64,000 bases of DNA from Stomorhina lunata. Taxonomy: Eukaryota; Arthropoda; Insecta; Diptera; Rhiniidae. How positions within the stretch are numbered: the stretch's first letter is position 1; each line of letters opens with the position of its first letter. Positions 1 to 10,300 of the stretch are shown here, piece by piece. The stretch spans positions 125,341,983 through 125,405,982 of the forward strand of contig OW121742.1 of NCBI GenBank assembly GCA_933228675.1, given 5' to 3'. Made by a program: the position numbers and the translations under genes. The notes beneath the pieces were generated by a model that had not been told where the DNA came from, made no database searches, and saw only the letters and a list, made by a program, of their open reading frames with translations.

Positions 1-1271
1 TTGAAATAAAACACAAGAAAATCGTTTTAATGTCCATCAATTTGGCTTTATTGGAAGGATAATTTTATGCCATTAATGTTTAAATATGATTTCGGGCATG
101 TGGCCGCCGCGGCTGGCTCGAATAAAGCCAATTCTACAGGTCCAATTTTCAACTACTTTTTCGAGCATATGGGGCCGTATGTTGGCAATAACGCCACGAA
201 TGTTGGCTTCCAAGTCCCCTAACGTTTCTGGTTTGTTGGCGTAGACGAGCGACTTCACATATCCCCAAAGAAAATAATCCAGTGGTGTCAAATCGCACGA
301 TCTTGGTGGCCATTTGACAGGTCCATTCCGCGAAATTATGCGCTCATCGAATGTTTCCTTCAATAAATCAATTGTGACGTGCGCTGTGTGGCATGTAGCG
401 TCGTCTTGTTGGAACCACAACTCATCCACATTCATGCCATCCAATTGGGGAACAAAATAGTCGGTTATCATGGCTCTATACCGGTCTCCATTTATGGTAA
501 CTGACTCTCCAGCATTATTTCGGAAGAAGTATGGCCCAATGACTCCACCAGCCCATAGAGCACACCAAACAGTCAGTTTTTGTGGATGTAATGGCGTCTC
601 AAGGGTCTCATGTGGATTCTCTTCATTCCAAATGCGGCAATTTTGCTTGTTGACGTAGCCATTCAAACAAAAATGAGCCTCATCACTGAACAAAATTTTG
701 CGATGAAAATCAGCATCGAGATCAATCTCATTTTCGGCCCATACACCAAAATCACGACGCATTGCATGGTCTCGCGGCTTTAATTCTTGCACAAGCTGGA
801 TCTTGTAGGGTCGCAAGCCAAGATCTTTGCGCAAAATCTTCCATAAAGTTGATGGACAAAGCTCCAATTGCTGTGCACGGTGGCGAATCGATTCATTCGG
901 GTCCTCTTCAACACTTTGCTCTACAGCGGCAATTGTTTCTTCGGTGCGCACTGTTCGACGTCGCTGCGGATGCGTATTATCACATAGAGTAAACGTAGTG
1001 CGAAAACGATCCATGGTTAACCGAATTAATTGCTCTGATGGACGATTATGTCGACCATAAAATAGACGGAGCTTGCGGTAAACTTCGCGAACTGAACCAT
1101 TATTTTCGAAATAAATTTGCACGATTTGCAAGCGTTGTTCTTTTGTCAACCTGTTCATGATGAAATGGCAAACCAAACTAAATATTAATCACTTGACAGC
1201 TAACAAAATGGCCGCCAGTTAAAAAAGTGATGCCAACTTAAAGTTCTATACCTCAATAAAAAACACCCGAT
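1..1271 (-). mobile_element. Tc1/mariner-superfamily DNA transposon, 3' end cut by window
   Basis: The element surrounds the transposase ORF and is oriented on the minus strand. Its 5' end appears to lie near 1270: upstream of the ORF come a leader and the terminal bases CACCCGA followed by TATA at 1271-1274. A TA target is what this superfamily uses. Immediately beyond, the 12-bp satellite begins without a transition. I could not match the first 72 bases of the window to an inverted copy of the right end, so the other terminal inverted repeat is probably to the left of base 1. The insertion may lie within or at the edge of the satellite. The exact terminus is inferred. Confidence 0.75.
73..1176 (-). 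CDS. Intact DD41D mariner-like transposase (367 codons)
   Basis: The protein would cut and paste its own element through the inverted repeats, in the nucleus. Residues about 9-60 form a first helix-turn-helix region. Residues about 78-145 form a second DNA-binding region, ending in LGLRPYKIQLVQEL. The catalytic core follows. Asp165 lies in ILFSDEAHF, Asp258 in WFQQDDATCHTA and Asp300 in SCDLTPLDYFLWGY. There are 41 residues between the second and third acidic residues, which gives DD41D rather than the DD34D of classical mariners or DD34E of Tc1. This spacing is known from rosa-type elements, but I cannot assign a family without a search. Length is normal for the superfamily and there is no internal stop. 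Met7 (MNRLTKEQR, codon starting at 1158) is a more likely start than Met1. The stop is at 73-75. Codon content is far less AT-biased than the surroundings, consistent with recent arrival. Confidence 0.93.
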   Translation of the reverse strand: MVCHFIMNRLTKEQRLQIVQIYFENNGSVREVYRKLRLFYGRHNRPSEQLIRLTMDRFRTTFTLCDNTHPQRRRTVRTEETIAAVEQSVEEDPNESIRHRAQQLELCPSTLWKILRKDLGLRPYKIQLVQELKPRDHAMRRDFGVWAENEIDLDADFHRKILFSDEAHFCLNGYVNKQNCRIWNEENPHETLETPLHPQKLTVWCALWAGGVIGPYFFRNNAGESVTINGDRYRAMITDYFVPQLDGMNVDELWFQQDDATCHTAHVTIDLLKETFDERIISRNGPVKWPPRSCDLTPLDYFLWGYVKSLVYANKPETLGDLEANIRGVIANIRPHMLEKVVENWTCRIGFIRASRGGHMPEIIFKH

Positions 1272-1274
1272 ATA

Positions 1275-2738
1275 ACTAAAACTATGATTAGTGCTATGAT
1301 CAGAGCTATGACTAAAGCTATGACTTAAGCAACTACTGCTAAAAATATGACTAGAGCAGTGACAGAAGAAATTATAAGAGCTATTAAAAAAGTTATGATC
1401 TATGGCTATGACTAAAACACTAGAGCTGTGAATGGAACTATGATTAGAGCTATGACTAACGCAACGACTGGAACGATCATTAAAACTATGGCTATAAACA
1501 TGACTAGTGCAAAGCTATGACTTAAACTATAACTAGAGCTGTAATCAAAGCTATGATTAGAGATGTCACTGAGGCAATGACTGGAGCTAAGACAATAACT
1601 AGAGCAACGACTGAATAAGAACTGTGATCAGAGCTGTGATTAGAGCTATGACTTGAGTAATGACAATAGCTATCAAAAAAGTTATCGCATCAACTAGATA
1701 AGAGCTAATATTCAAGATCTAATAAAAACTATGATTAAAGCTGTGCTCGGAGCTATATAAGAATAACTATCTTTAAAACTATGGCTAAAAAAATGACTAG
1801 AGCAATGACATGAAAAGAGTTATGACAAAAGATATGATAAAAGCTTTGACTAAAACTATGACTAGAGTAGCGACTCAATTAGAACTGTTATCGAAATTAT
1901 GATCAGAGCTATGATTCTAGATCTAATAAAAACTATGATTAGAGCTGTGATCGGTACTATGATAAGAGCTATGACAAGAACAACCGCTATCTATAGAACT
2001 ATGGCTTAAATATGACTAGAACAATGACAGGAGCCATGATAAGAGCTATGACAAAAACCATGATCAGGGCTATGACTATAACTACGACTAAAACTGTTAT
2101 TAGAGATATGACTGGAGCAACTAATGGAGCTAAAACTACAACTAGAGTAACAACTGAATTAGAACTGTGATCAGAGCTATGAATAGTGCTATGACTAGAG
2201 AAATAATAGGAGTCATGATGCGAGCAACGAGAAAAGCTATGACTTAAACTATGACTAGAGCAGAGATCGGAGCTATGATTAGAAATATGACTGAGGCAAT
2301 GACTAGAGCTAAAACTACATATATCTTAAGTAACAACTAAAGTAAAAATTATCAGAGTTTTGAAAAGTGCTCTGACTAAAACTATGACTAGAACTGTGAT
2401 CAGAGCTATGATTAGGGCAATAACTATAGTAACAACCTTAACTATCTTTAGAGCTATGGCTAAAAAAATGACTAAGGCAATGACAACAGAAACGATTGGA
2501 GGTATGACAAGAATTTTGATTCGAGTTATGACTACAGTGACGACTTGAGCTAGAGCAACGACTAAAACTGTGATAAAAACTATGACAACAGCTAAGATCG
2601 GGACTATGATTATATGTTTGTCTGGAGTTGACTAAAGCTATGTTTAGAACTATGACTAAAACTATAAGTAGAGCAGCAAATGTAGCTTTTATAGGACCTA
2701 CTGGCAAAAGCTGTGGTTAAAGCTAAGACTAAGGCTTT
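1275..2738 (+). repeat. Degenerate 12-bp minisatellite (CTATGACTAGAG)
   Basis: About 120 diverged copies of a 12-bp unit close to CTATGACTAGAG. Common variants are CTATGATCAGAG, CTATGACTAAAG and CTGTGATCAGAG. The period is visible over the whole interval, with scattered small indels. Because 12 is a multiple of three, short open frames appear in it (for example 2360-2548 plus and 2438-2707 minus), encoding four-residue repeats. I treat these as by-products. The array starts directly at the transposon end at about 1271. Confidence 0.9.
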
Positions 2739-2739
2739 G

Positions 2740-3392
2740 ATTAAAGTGTATTTGAGTCAGAGCTACAGACAAAGTGTAAGTCATTATCAAAATGAAAGTC
2801 ACTGTTATTGTTAAAGTGCAAGTCATGGTCGAAATGCAAGTCATACTCAAAGTGCAAACCATATCCAAAGTGCAAGTCACTCTCAGAGTGGATGTGCAAA
2901 TCATTCTCAAGGAGTCATTGCCATAATGCAAGTCATTCTAAAAGTGCAAATCATTCTCAGAGAGTCATTGCCATAATGCAAATTATTCCAAAAGTGCAAA
3001 TCATTCTCAAAGAGTCATTGCCATAATGCAAGTCATTCTAAAAGTACAAATCATTCTCAAAGAGTCATTGCCATAATGCAAGTCATTCTCAAAGTGTATT
3101 TCACTCTCAAAGTGCATGTTACTCTCAAAGAGAAAATCATTGCCATAATGCAAGTCATTCTCACTGAGAAAGTTATATTATTATAATGCAAATCATTCTC
3201 AAAGTGCAAGTCATTCTCAAAGTCATTGCCATAATGCAAGTCATTCTAAAAGAGAAAGTCATTGCCATAATGCAAGTCATTCTAAATGAGAAAGTTATAA
3301 TTATAATAATGCAAGTCATTCTCAAAGAGAAAGTCATTGCCATAATGCAAGTCATTCTCAAAGTGCATGTCATTGCCATAATACAAGTCCGC
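2740..3392 (+). repeat. Second minisatellite: 18-bp unit and compound units of about 32 bp
   Basis: Repeats of AAAGTGCAAGTCATTCTC (18 bp) alternate with a longer compound unit in which AAAGAGTCATTGCCATAATG precedes CAAGTCATTCTC. Copies are much more alike towards the right (2920-3380) than at the left. The array follows the 12-bp array without a spacer. Frames across it (for example 3186-3521 plus) are repeat translations of the MQVILKEKVIAI type, not credible genes. Confidence 0.88.
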
Positions 3393-5360
3393 TTCCGAAG
3401 ATGGGAAGTATTTTGGTGTACAGATCGAGCCAGAATTACTTTCAGGGTTGATTTAAGTATTGGTGGCAGTTTTGATGGTTTATTGATTAAATTTGGCGAA
3501 ATTATTTATTTTGGCACATGAAGGACGATGCCTATTTATCGATAAAATCTAGTACTTTGAGTTCTCTGGATGTTTTCTTTTTTATTTAAATTAAATTCTG
3601 TACAAATTTGTATAATAGCCGTAATTTTTCTACTATATTTCTTTTGAATCGGTTCATATTTGACCATACCTTCAATACAAGTCTTATTTTTGTAAACCAC
3701 TTACTAAAACGGTCATGTATCTAAAAAAATAAAGTTTTATAACAAAATTTGAACTCAGATTTTATATAAAAGAGAAATCGATACACAAAGAGAATAAAAG
3801 ATAAATCGATACACAAAATTTCGTAAAATCGGTCTATATTTTTAATGCTAGCCACTATATAGGGCCAACAGCCGGAAATGTCTTACAACAATTTGGGTAT
3901 AATTTTAACACATATATTTTCTAGACATTATAAAGTGAAATAACTTTGTAAGATGTGCGTGTGTTATTCTGTTTGGTCGCTAATCTTTGATTTTTTGATG
4001 TTTTGCTAAACACTATAATTCGTATTTAGTTTGTTAAAGAAATTAGGTATATATTTGACCCAAGTCCCTATATTAACGCAATTGCCCAAAATAACTTAAA
4101 TGCACAAAAATTTCGGTATAATTGTACCCAGATATTTTTTTAGATCATAAATGTATAAAATTCTGGTTAGATGACAATATTCGCTTTATGTTGATATTTT
4201 GCAGGGACACAATAATTCGTATTTACTTTGTTTTGAAACTTGTATAGAAAGAGTGTTTTTTTATCTGTCTAGAGTTAGGGATGCACCTCCTGGCGAAGAT
4301 AGTCATATAAAATTTCATTCAAATTCATTTCAAATTTTTCTAAAGAAAATTTTTTGGGTTATAAAAATTTTCATAAAAATTGTTTTCCCTGTAAATGTTT
4401 TGGAAAAAAATCTTTCTTTAGTAAATTTTTGGTATCATTTTTTTTTTGTTAAATTATCTTCGTATTATCATTATGTTTGTAAAAACTTGTTATAAAATTC
4501 CCAGAATTCTCGCTTCAATCTTTTAAAATATTAAAATGAAAACGAAGAGAGACAATTAAAATTTGTAAAAAAAGAAGCGAAACAATTTGTTAAGAAATTC
4601 TTGTTATTCTAAACAGCAGGAGGATGCACTACTGTCTTGGTTCTTTGGTTGGTTGGTCCTGCAGCCAAAGCTTTTCATGATTTGACAGTTTTTTTGTGGA
4701 TTCGCTTTGGGACTGAAACAAAAACAGAAGAAGGAGCAATAAATGTAAAATACTACAATGTAGTGGGACAATCACCATCAATTTGCATATGTTTCAAGTT
4801 CACACATTCAAAATTGACCAAAAGTCTGTCCCGTCCCTCTTTTCTTGCATCCATCCGTCTGTATTCCAAATGTTAGTGTATCACAAATAAAATAAATTCA
4901 AGAGAAAAAAACATCAGGCACTTAATAAGGATTAAAATTAAACTTAAAGTTTTTTTTTAAAGTCCAAAAAAAAACGTCAGCCTAAAATATAATTTTTTTC
5001 TGGTTTCTTTGTTTTTTATTAAAAATTTTTTATTGTTATTATTAAGATTGTTCCAAATGTTTTTATATCCATTATTGCATTTATAAATATTCTTTTTTTT
5101 TGTCATTGAAGACCTTAATCCTTGAGCTGCTTGTTAAAATGTGAGAAGGAATAAAAGTGAAATGATTGGATTTCAGTTTTAACACCAGCAGCTTTTTAAA
5201 ATGTTATCGACTTTGTTTGGCGACAGTTTTGCATTTCGTTTGAGCTGAAAATGTCCTGTGGCGTAAAAGACTATAAAATTGTATATTTAACTACTTCTAG
5301 TTTAATATAAAATAATTGACTATCTTGATTTTTTTTCTCCCTTTTTTGTTCAAAAAAGGG
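3393..5360. other. AT-rich unique DNA with one degenerate duplication
   Basis: No recognisable gene. Two diverged copies of a segment start at GGTATAATT (3896 and 4115) and end at AATTCGTATTTA.TTTGTT (4017 and 4214), so they are offset by about 200-220 bp. Short frames at 4199-4495 and 4637-4876 have no family signature and biased composition. TTATCGATAA at about 3537 contains the 8-mer TATCGATA, which matches the fly DRE motif, but one 8-mer is not evidence of a promoter. Confidence 0.55.
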
Positions 5361-6975
5361 TATACAAAATTTTCTATACAAAATTTTTCGCTACAAAAAT
5401 ATTTCTATACAAAATTTTTCGGTAAAAAAATTGTTCTATAGAAAATTTTTCGTTATAAAATTTTTTCTAAAGAAAATTTTTCGTTATAAAAAATTTTCTA
5501 TAGAAAATTTGTCGGTATAAAAAATTTCTATAGAAAATTTGTCGGTATAAAAAATTTTCTATAGAAAATTTGTCGGTATAAAAAATTTTCTATAGAAAAT
5601 TTTTCGGTATAAAAAATTTTCTATAGAAAATTTTTCGGTATAAAAAATTTTCTATAAAAAATTTGTCGGTATAAAAAATTTTCTATAGAAAATTTGTCGG
5701 TATAAAAAATTTTCTATAGAAAATTTTTCGGTATAAAAAATTTTCTATAGAAAATTTTTCGGTATAAAAAATTTTCTATAGAAAATTTTTCGGTATAAAA
5801 AATTTTCTATAGAAAATTTTTCGGTATAAAAAATTTTCTATAGAAAATTTTTCGGTATAAAAAATTTTCTATAGAAAATTTTTCGGTATAAAAAATTTTC
5901 TATAGAAAATTTTTCGGTATAAAAAATTTTCTATAGAAAATTTTTCGGTATAAAAAATTTTCTATAGAAAATTTTTCGGTATAAAAAATTTTCTATAGAA
6001 AATTTTTCGGTATAAAAAATTTTCTATAGAAAATTTTTCGGTATAAAAAATTTTCTATAGAAAATTTTTTGGTAAAGAAAAAATTTTCTATAGAAAATTT
6101 TTCGGTAAAAAAAAATTTCTATAGAAAATTTCTATAAAAAAATTTTCTATAGAAAATTTTTCGGTAAAAAAAAATTTTCTATAGAAAATTTTTCGGTAAA
6201 AAAAATTTCTATAGAAAATTTTTCGGTAAAAAAAAATTTTCTATAGAAAATTTTTCGGTAAAAAAAAAAAATTTCTATAGAAAATTTTTCGGTAAAAAAA
6301 AAATTTCTATAGAAAATTTTTCGGTAAAAAAAATTTTTCTATAGAAAATTTTTCGCTAAAAAAAATTTCTATAGAAAATTTTTCGGTATAAAAAATTTTC
6401 TATACAAAATTTTTCGTTACAAAAATATTTCTATACAAAATTTTTCGGTAAAAAAATTTTTCTATAGAAAATTTGTATGTAAAAAAATTTTCTATAGAAA
6501 ATTTTTCGGTATAAAAAATTTTCTATAGAAAATTTTTCGGTATAAAAAATTCTCTATAGAAAATTTTTCGGTAAAAAAATTTTTCTATAGAAAATTTTTC
6601 GGTAAAAAAATTTTTCTATAGAAAATTTTTTGGTACAAAAATATTTTCTATAGAAAATTTTTCGTTATAAAAATTTTTCTGTAGACAATTTTTCGTTATA
6701 AAAATTTTTCTATAGACAATTTTTCAGTATAAAAACTTTTCTATAGAAAATTTTTTGGTAAAAAAATTTTTCTATAGAAAGTTTTTCGGTAAAAAAATTT
6801 TTTATAAAAATTTTTCTATAGGAAAATTCTGTAGAAAATTTTTCGTTATAAAATTGTTTGTCGTTTAAAAATTTTCCTATAGAAAATTTGTCGTTACAAA
6901 AATTTTTCTATAGAAATTTTTTTGATATTTTTCTTTTCCATAGAAAATTTTCCCTATAAAAAAAATGTCTATATT
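5361..6975 (-). repeat. 31-bp AT-rich minisatellite array 1, minus orientation
   Basis: About 50 copies of a 31-bp unit. Each contains the perfect palindrome AAATTTTCTATAGAAAATTT, followed by TTC and GGTATAAA. The block at about 5560-6060 is nearly uniform; both flanks are degenerate, with 26-33 bp units. Read on the minus strand, the unit is almost the same as that of the array at 7790-9720 (ACCGAAAAATTTTC against AACGAAAAATTTTC), so the two arrays are inverted copies of one family. No coding potential. Confidence 0.93.
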
Positions 6976-7789
6976 TTTTTGTGATCAAAATTGTTCTCTT
7001 AGTATGGGTGCCCCTAATAAGGTATGGGACATCCTATTCTGTTTCCTTCAACTCATATGAGTTTATGCAGAAAATGTGAATGAACGCAAATCAATACTTT
7101 TAACTTAATACAACAAAAACAACTGAATACGAATAAAAATAATAATAAAACAAAAATTTGCTTAAAGTTACAAAATAATTTTTCTATTTTTTTATTATAC
7201 CGACGACAATGGGTCGAATAAAATTGTTTATTTTGCCGCGAGTCCATTGTTCTTTCAGTTTATTTGTTAGACATACCAATTTCTCTGCCCACCCTCGCAT
7301 GTTTTGGGCTCATACTCGTTTTGTTGTTTGGTTTGTTGTTGTGTAATAAACTTTATTTTTATGACGGGCTTAAGCAAATTGCTTTACGACTACGAGTACT
7401 ACGATTTAGACCCAATGGCCTTATGAATGGACTTGATACTCGAGAATGAATGAATGGAACGATAATGGGGGAGATACTCATATAGAAAAAGTAATAGATT
7501 TTTTAAGTTATGAGTCTAATGATGGCGATGGGGTGATGGTGGTTTTCTAATGGTTTAACTCGTATGTGAATATGAAGTGTTTTTTGTTTTCAATTGAAAA
7601 GTGCCAAGAGTTTTAAGAGGAAAGAATTAGATTTTTTTTAATGAATTTTTTTTTTTTAAACAATTAAATCAATATTTGTTAAAGAAATAAACACTTTTAA
7701 AGTGCAAATTTTTAGTTATGAGTGAAAATTTAATGTGTAAAAAAATTAAATAAATATTTTTCAACTTTAAGGGATTTATGAATTGCGGG
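6976..7789. other. Spacer between two inverted minisatellite arrays
   Basis: About 0.8 kb of non-repetitive, less AT-biased DNA between arrays of opposite orientation. Two small frames (7053-7247 minus and 7264-7449 plus) have no family features. If the arrays pair, this would be the loop. I see no exon or RNA gene in it. Confidence 0.5.
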
Positions 7790-9722
7790 ACGAGAATTTT
7801 TATATAAAAAAAATTGTGTTGAAAAATTTTAATATAAAAAGTTGTCTATAAAAAATTTCTTAATAAAAAAAATTTTACAACAAAAATTTCTCTATGGAAA
7901 AATTGTTATAACAAAAAATTTTCTATAGAAAAATTTTTATAACGAAAAATTTTTTATAGGATTTTTCTAACGAAAAATTTTTTATAGAAAAATTTTTATA
8001 ACGAAAAGTTTTCTATAGAAATATTTTTATAACGACAAATTTTCTATAGAACGAAACATTTTCTGTAGAAAAATTTTTATTTATAACGAAAAATTTTTAT
8101 TTATAACGAAAAATTTTTATTTATAACGAAAAATTTTCTATAGAAAAATTTTTATAACAAATAATTTTCTATAGATAAATTTTTATAACAAAAAATTTTC
8201 TATAGAAAAATATTTATAACAAAAAATTTTCCATAGAAAAATTTTTATAACAAAAAATTTTCCATAGAAAAATTTTTATAACAAAAAATTTTCTATATAA
8301 AAATTGTTATAACAAAAAATTTTTATAACAGAAAATTTTTATAACAAAAATTTTTATAACAGAAAATTTTTATAACAAAAATTTTTATAACAAAAAATTT
8401 TTATAACAAAAAATTTTCTATAAAAAAAATATAAAAAGTTTTCTATTGAAAATTTTTTGTCATAAAAAATTTGTATAAAGAAAAATTTTCTATAGAAACA
8501 TTTTTATAGCTAAAAATTTTATATACAAAAATTTGTATAACAATAAATTTTCTGTAGAATAATTTGCATAACAAAAAATTTTCTATAGAAAAATTTTTAT
8601 AACAAAAAATTTTAAATAGAAAACTTTTTATAACGAAAAATTTTCTATAGAAAAATTTTTACATCGAAAAATTTTCAATAGAAAAATTTTTATAACGAAA
8701 AATTTTTAAAACAAAAAATTTTCTATAGAAAAATTTTTAAAACAAAAAATTTTTATAACTAAAATTTTGTATAGAAAACTTTTTATAACAACAAATTTTC
8801 TATAGAAAATAAAAATTTACGAAAAATTTTCTATAGAAAAATAACAAAAAATATTCTATAAAAAAATTTTAAAATAAAAAATTTATATATAGAAAATTTT
8901 TTAAAGAAAAATTTTCTATAGACAAATGTTAATAGCAAAAAATTTTATATAAAAAATTTTTAAAACAAAAAATGTTCTTTAGAAAAATTTTTATAATGAA
9001 AAAATTTATATAGAAAATTTTTTATAACGAAAAATTTTCTAAAGAAAAAATTTTATAACGAAAAATTTTCTATAGAAAAATTTTTATAAAGAAAAATTTT
9101 CTATAGAAAAATTTTTATAACGAAAAATTTTCTATAGAAAAGTTTTTATAACGAAAAATTTTCTATAGAAAAATTTTTATAACGAAAAATTTTCTATAGA
9201 AAAATTTTTATAACGAAAAATTTTCTATAGAAAAATTTTTATAACGAAAAATTTTCTATAGAAAAATTTTTATAACGAAAAATTTTCTATAGACAAATTT
9301 TTATAACGAAAAATTTTCTATAGAAAATTTTTTAAAACGAAAAATTTTCTATATTTTCTATACTACAACAAATTTTCTATAGAATTATTTTTATAACAAA
9401 AAATTTTCTGTAAAAAAATTTTAAAAAGAAAAATGTTCTATAGAAGAACTTTTACAACAAAAAATTTTTTATGGCAACATTTTTATAACAAAAAATTTTC
9501 TATAGAAAAATAGAAATTTTTAAATTTTTATAACAAAAAATTTTTCTTTGCAAAATTTTTTAGAATGAAAAATTTTCTATTGAAAAATTTTTGTAACCGT
9601 TAAAATTTCTATAAAAAATTGTTTATAACAAAAGATTTTCTGTAGAAAAATTTTTATAACAAATTATTTTCTATAGAACAATTTTTATAGTAAAACATTT
9701 TCTGAAAAAATAACAGAAATTT
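7790..9722 (+). repeat. 31-bp AT-rich minisatellite array 2, plus orientation
   Basis: About 60 copies of a unit reading AACGAAAAATTTTCTATAG followed by AAAAATTTTTAT. The most uniform stretch is about 9040-9340. The remainder is diverged, with truncated units such as TTTTTATAACAAAAA at 8310-8400. It is the inverse of the array at 5361-6975. The right edge lies about 65 bp from the ribozyme-like motif on the opposite strand. Confidence 0.93.
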
Positions 9723-9787
9723 ATTTATTTATAAATGTAATAGACAATTTATTGATAATATCCCAAAATTTTTGTGGGGACAACCGT

Positions 9788-9834
9788 TCCTCGACGCGTT
9801 TCGATGGTCAGTTAGGCCATCATCTTCAGAAGGA
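9788..9834 (-). ncRNA. Candidate type I hammerhead ribozyme, minimal/dimer-type
   Basis: Reading the minus strand from 9834 down: UCCUU (stem I, 9830-9834), core CUGAAGA (9823-9829), one extra U (9822), GAUGG (stem II, 9817-9821), a 9-nt loop, CCAUC (9803-9807), GAAAC (9798-9802), GCGUC (9793-9797) and GAGGA (stem I, 9788-9792). All invariant core bases (C3, U4, G5, A6, G8, A9, G12, A13, A14) are present. Cleavage would fall after the C of GUC, between 9793 and 9792. Stem II has 5 Watson-Crick pairs; stem I has 5 pairs including one G-U. Stem III is only the palindrome ACGCGU with no room for a loop, so folding would need two molecules. That arrangement is known from the minimal hammerheads of Penelope-like retroelements. 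The extra U between A9 and stem II is a deviation that could lower or abolish activity. No Penelope reverse transcriptase is visible nearby, so this may be a remnant. Confidence 0.55.
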
Positions 9835-10099
9835 GTATCCCTACTTTAAAACTTATCGAAAACCTCACATTATTACCTATTTTACTAACACAATCATTAC
9901 GAATTATGCTTGTAGATCAAAGGTAAAGCTCAGATTATCGACTGAGCAAAAGTAAACACAAGCATTTTTCAGTTTCATCTTCCTTTACATCCCACATTCT
10001 TGCTTCCGTTCCATCCCACATTCTCACATTCTTTTATGCTATCCTTGACGCCAATTGACGACATAAAAAATGTTTTGCCTCCGATATGTTGTGGTAGAT

Positions 10100-10300
10100 C
10101 CACGTTGCGTTAAATGCGTCTGCCATCTTGCGGAAAGTTTTCTCATGCCGAAGTGATCATTCAAAGTGAAAACCACAGAGTCATTTGGTATGGCTATGGT
10201 ATCCACAATCTCTTTCACTGAAATCTCCGATCGGCTTAAACTATCTTGTTAATGTTTTCATTTGTTTCAGATGTAAATACCTCAACTTGTCAGGCCACAT
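10100..10300 (-). pseudogene. Decayed mariner (DD34D-type) transposase fragment, DNA-binding region
   Basis: The minus-strand translation, allowing one frameshift near 10235, gives VEVFTSETNENINKIV, a stop, then ADRRISVKEIVDT and NDSVVFTLNDHFGMRKLSARW. This fits the second helix-turn-helix and linker of mariner/SETMAR-type transposases (pattern EN..KI...DRRI...EI, then SV..IL.D.LGMRKLSARW). A stop and a frameshift break it, and the catalytic domain is missing. A 74-codon open frame just upstream (10290-10514 minus) runs into it but I cannot recognise it as transposase. This is an old copy, unrelated to the intact DD41D element at the left edge. Confidence 0.75.

Noticed and set aside
470..1060. 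Plus-strand frames opposite the transposase
   Set aside because: Antisense shadows of the DD41D transposase frame.
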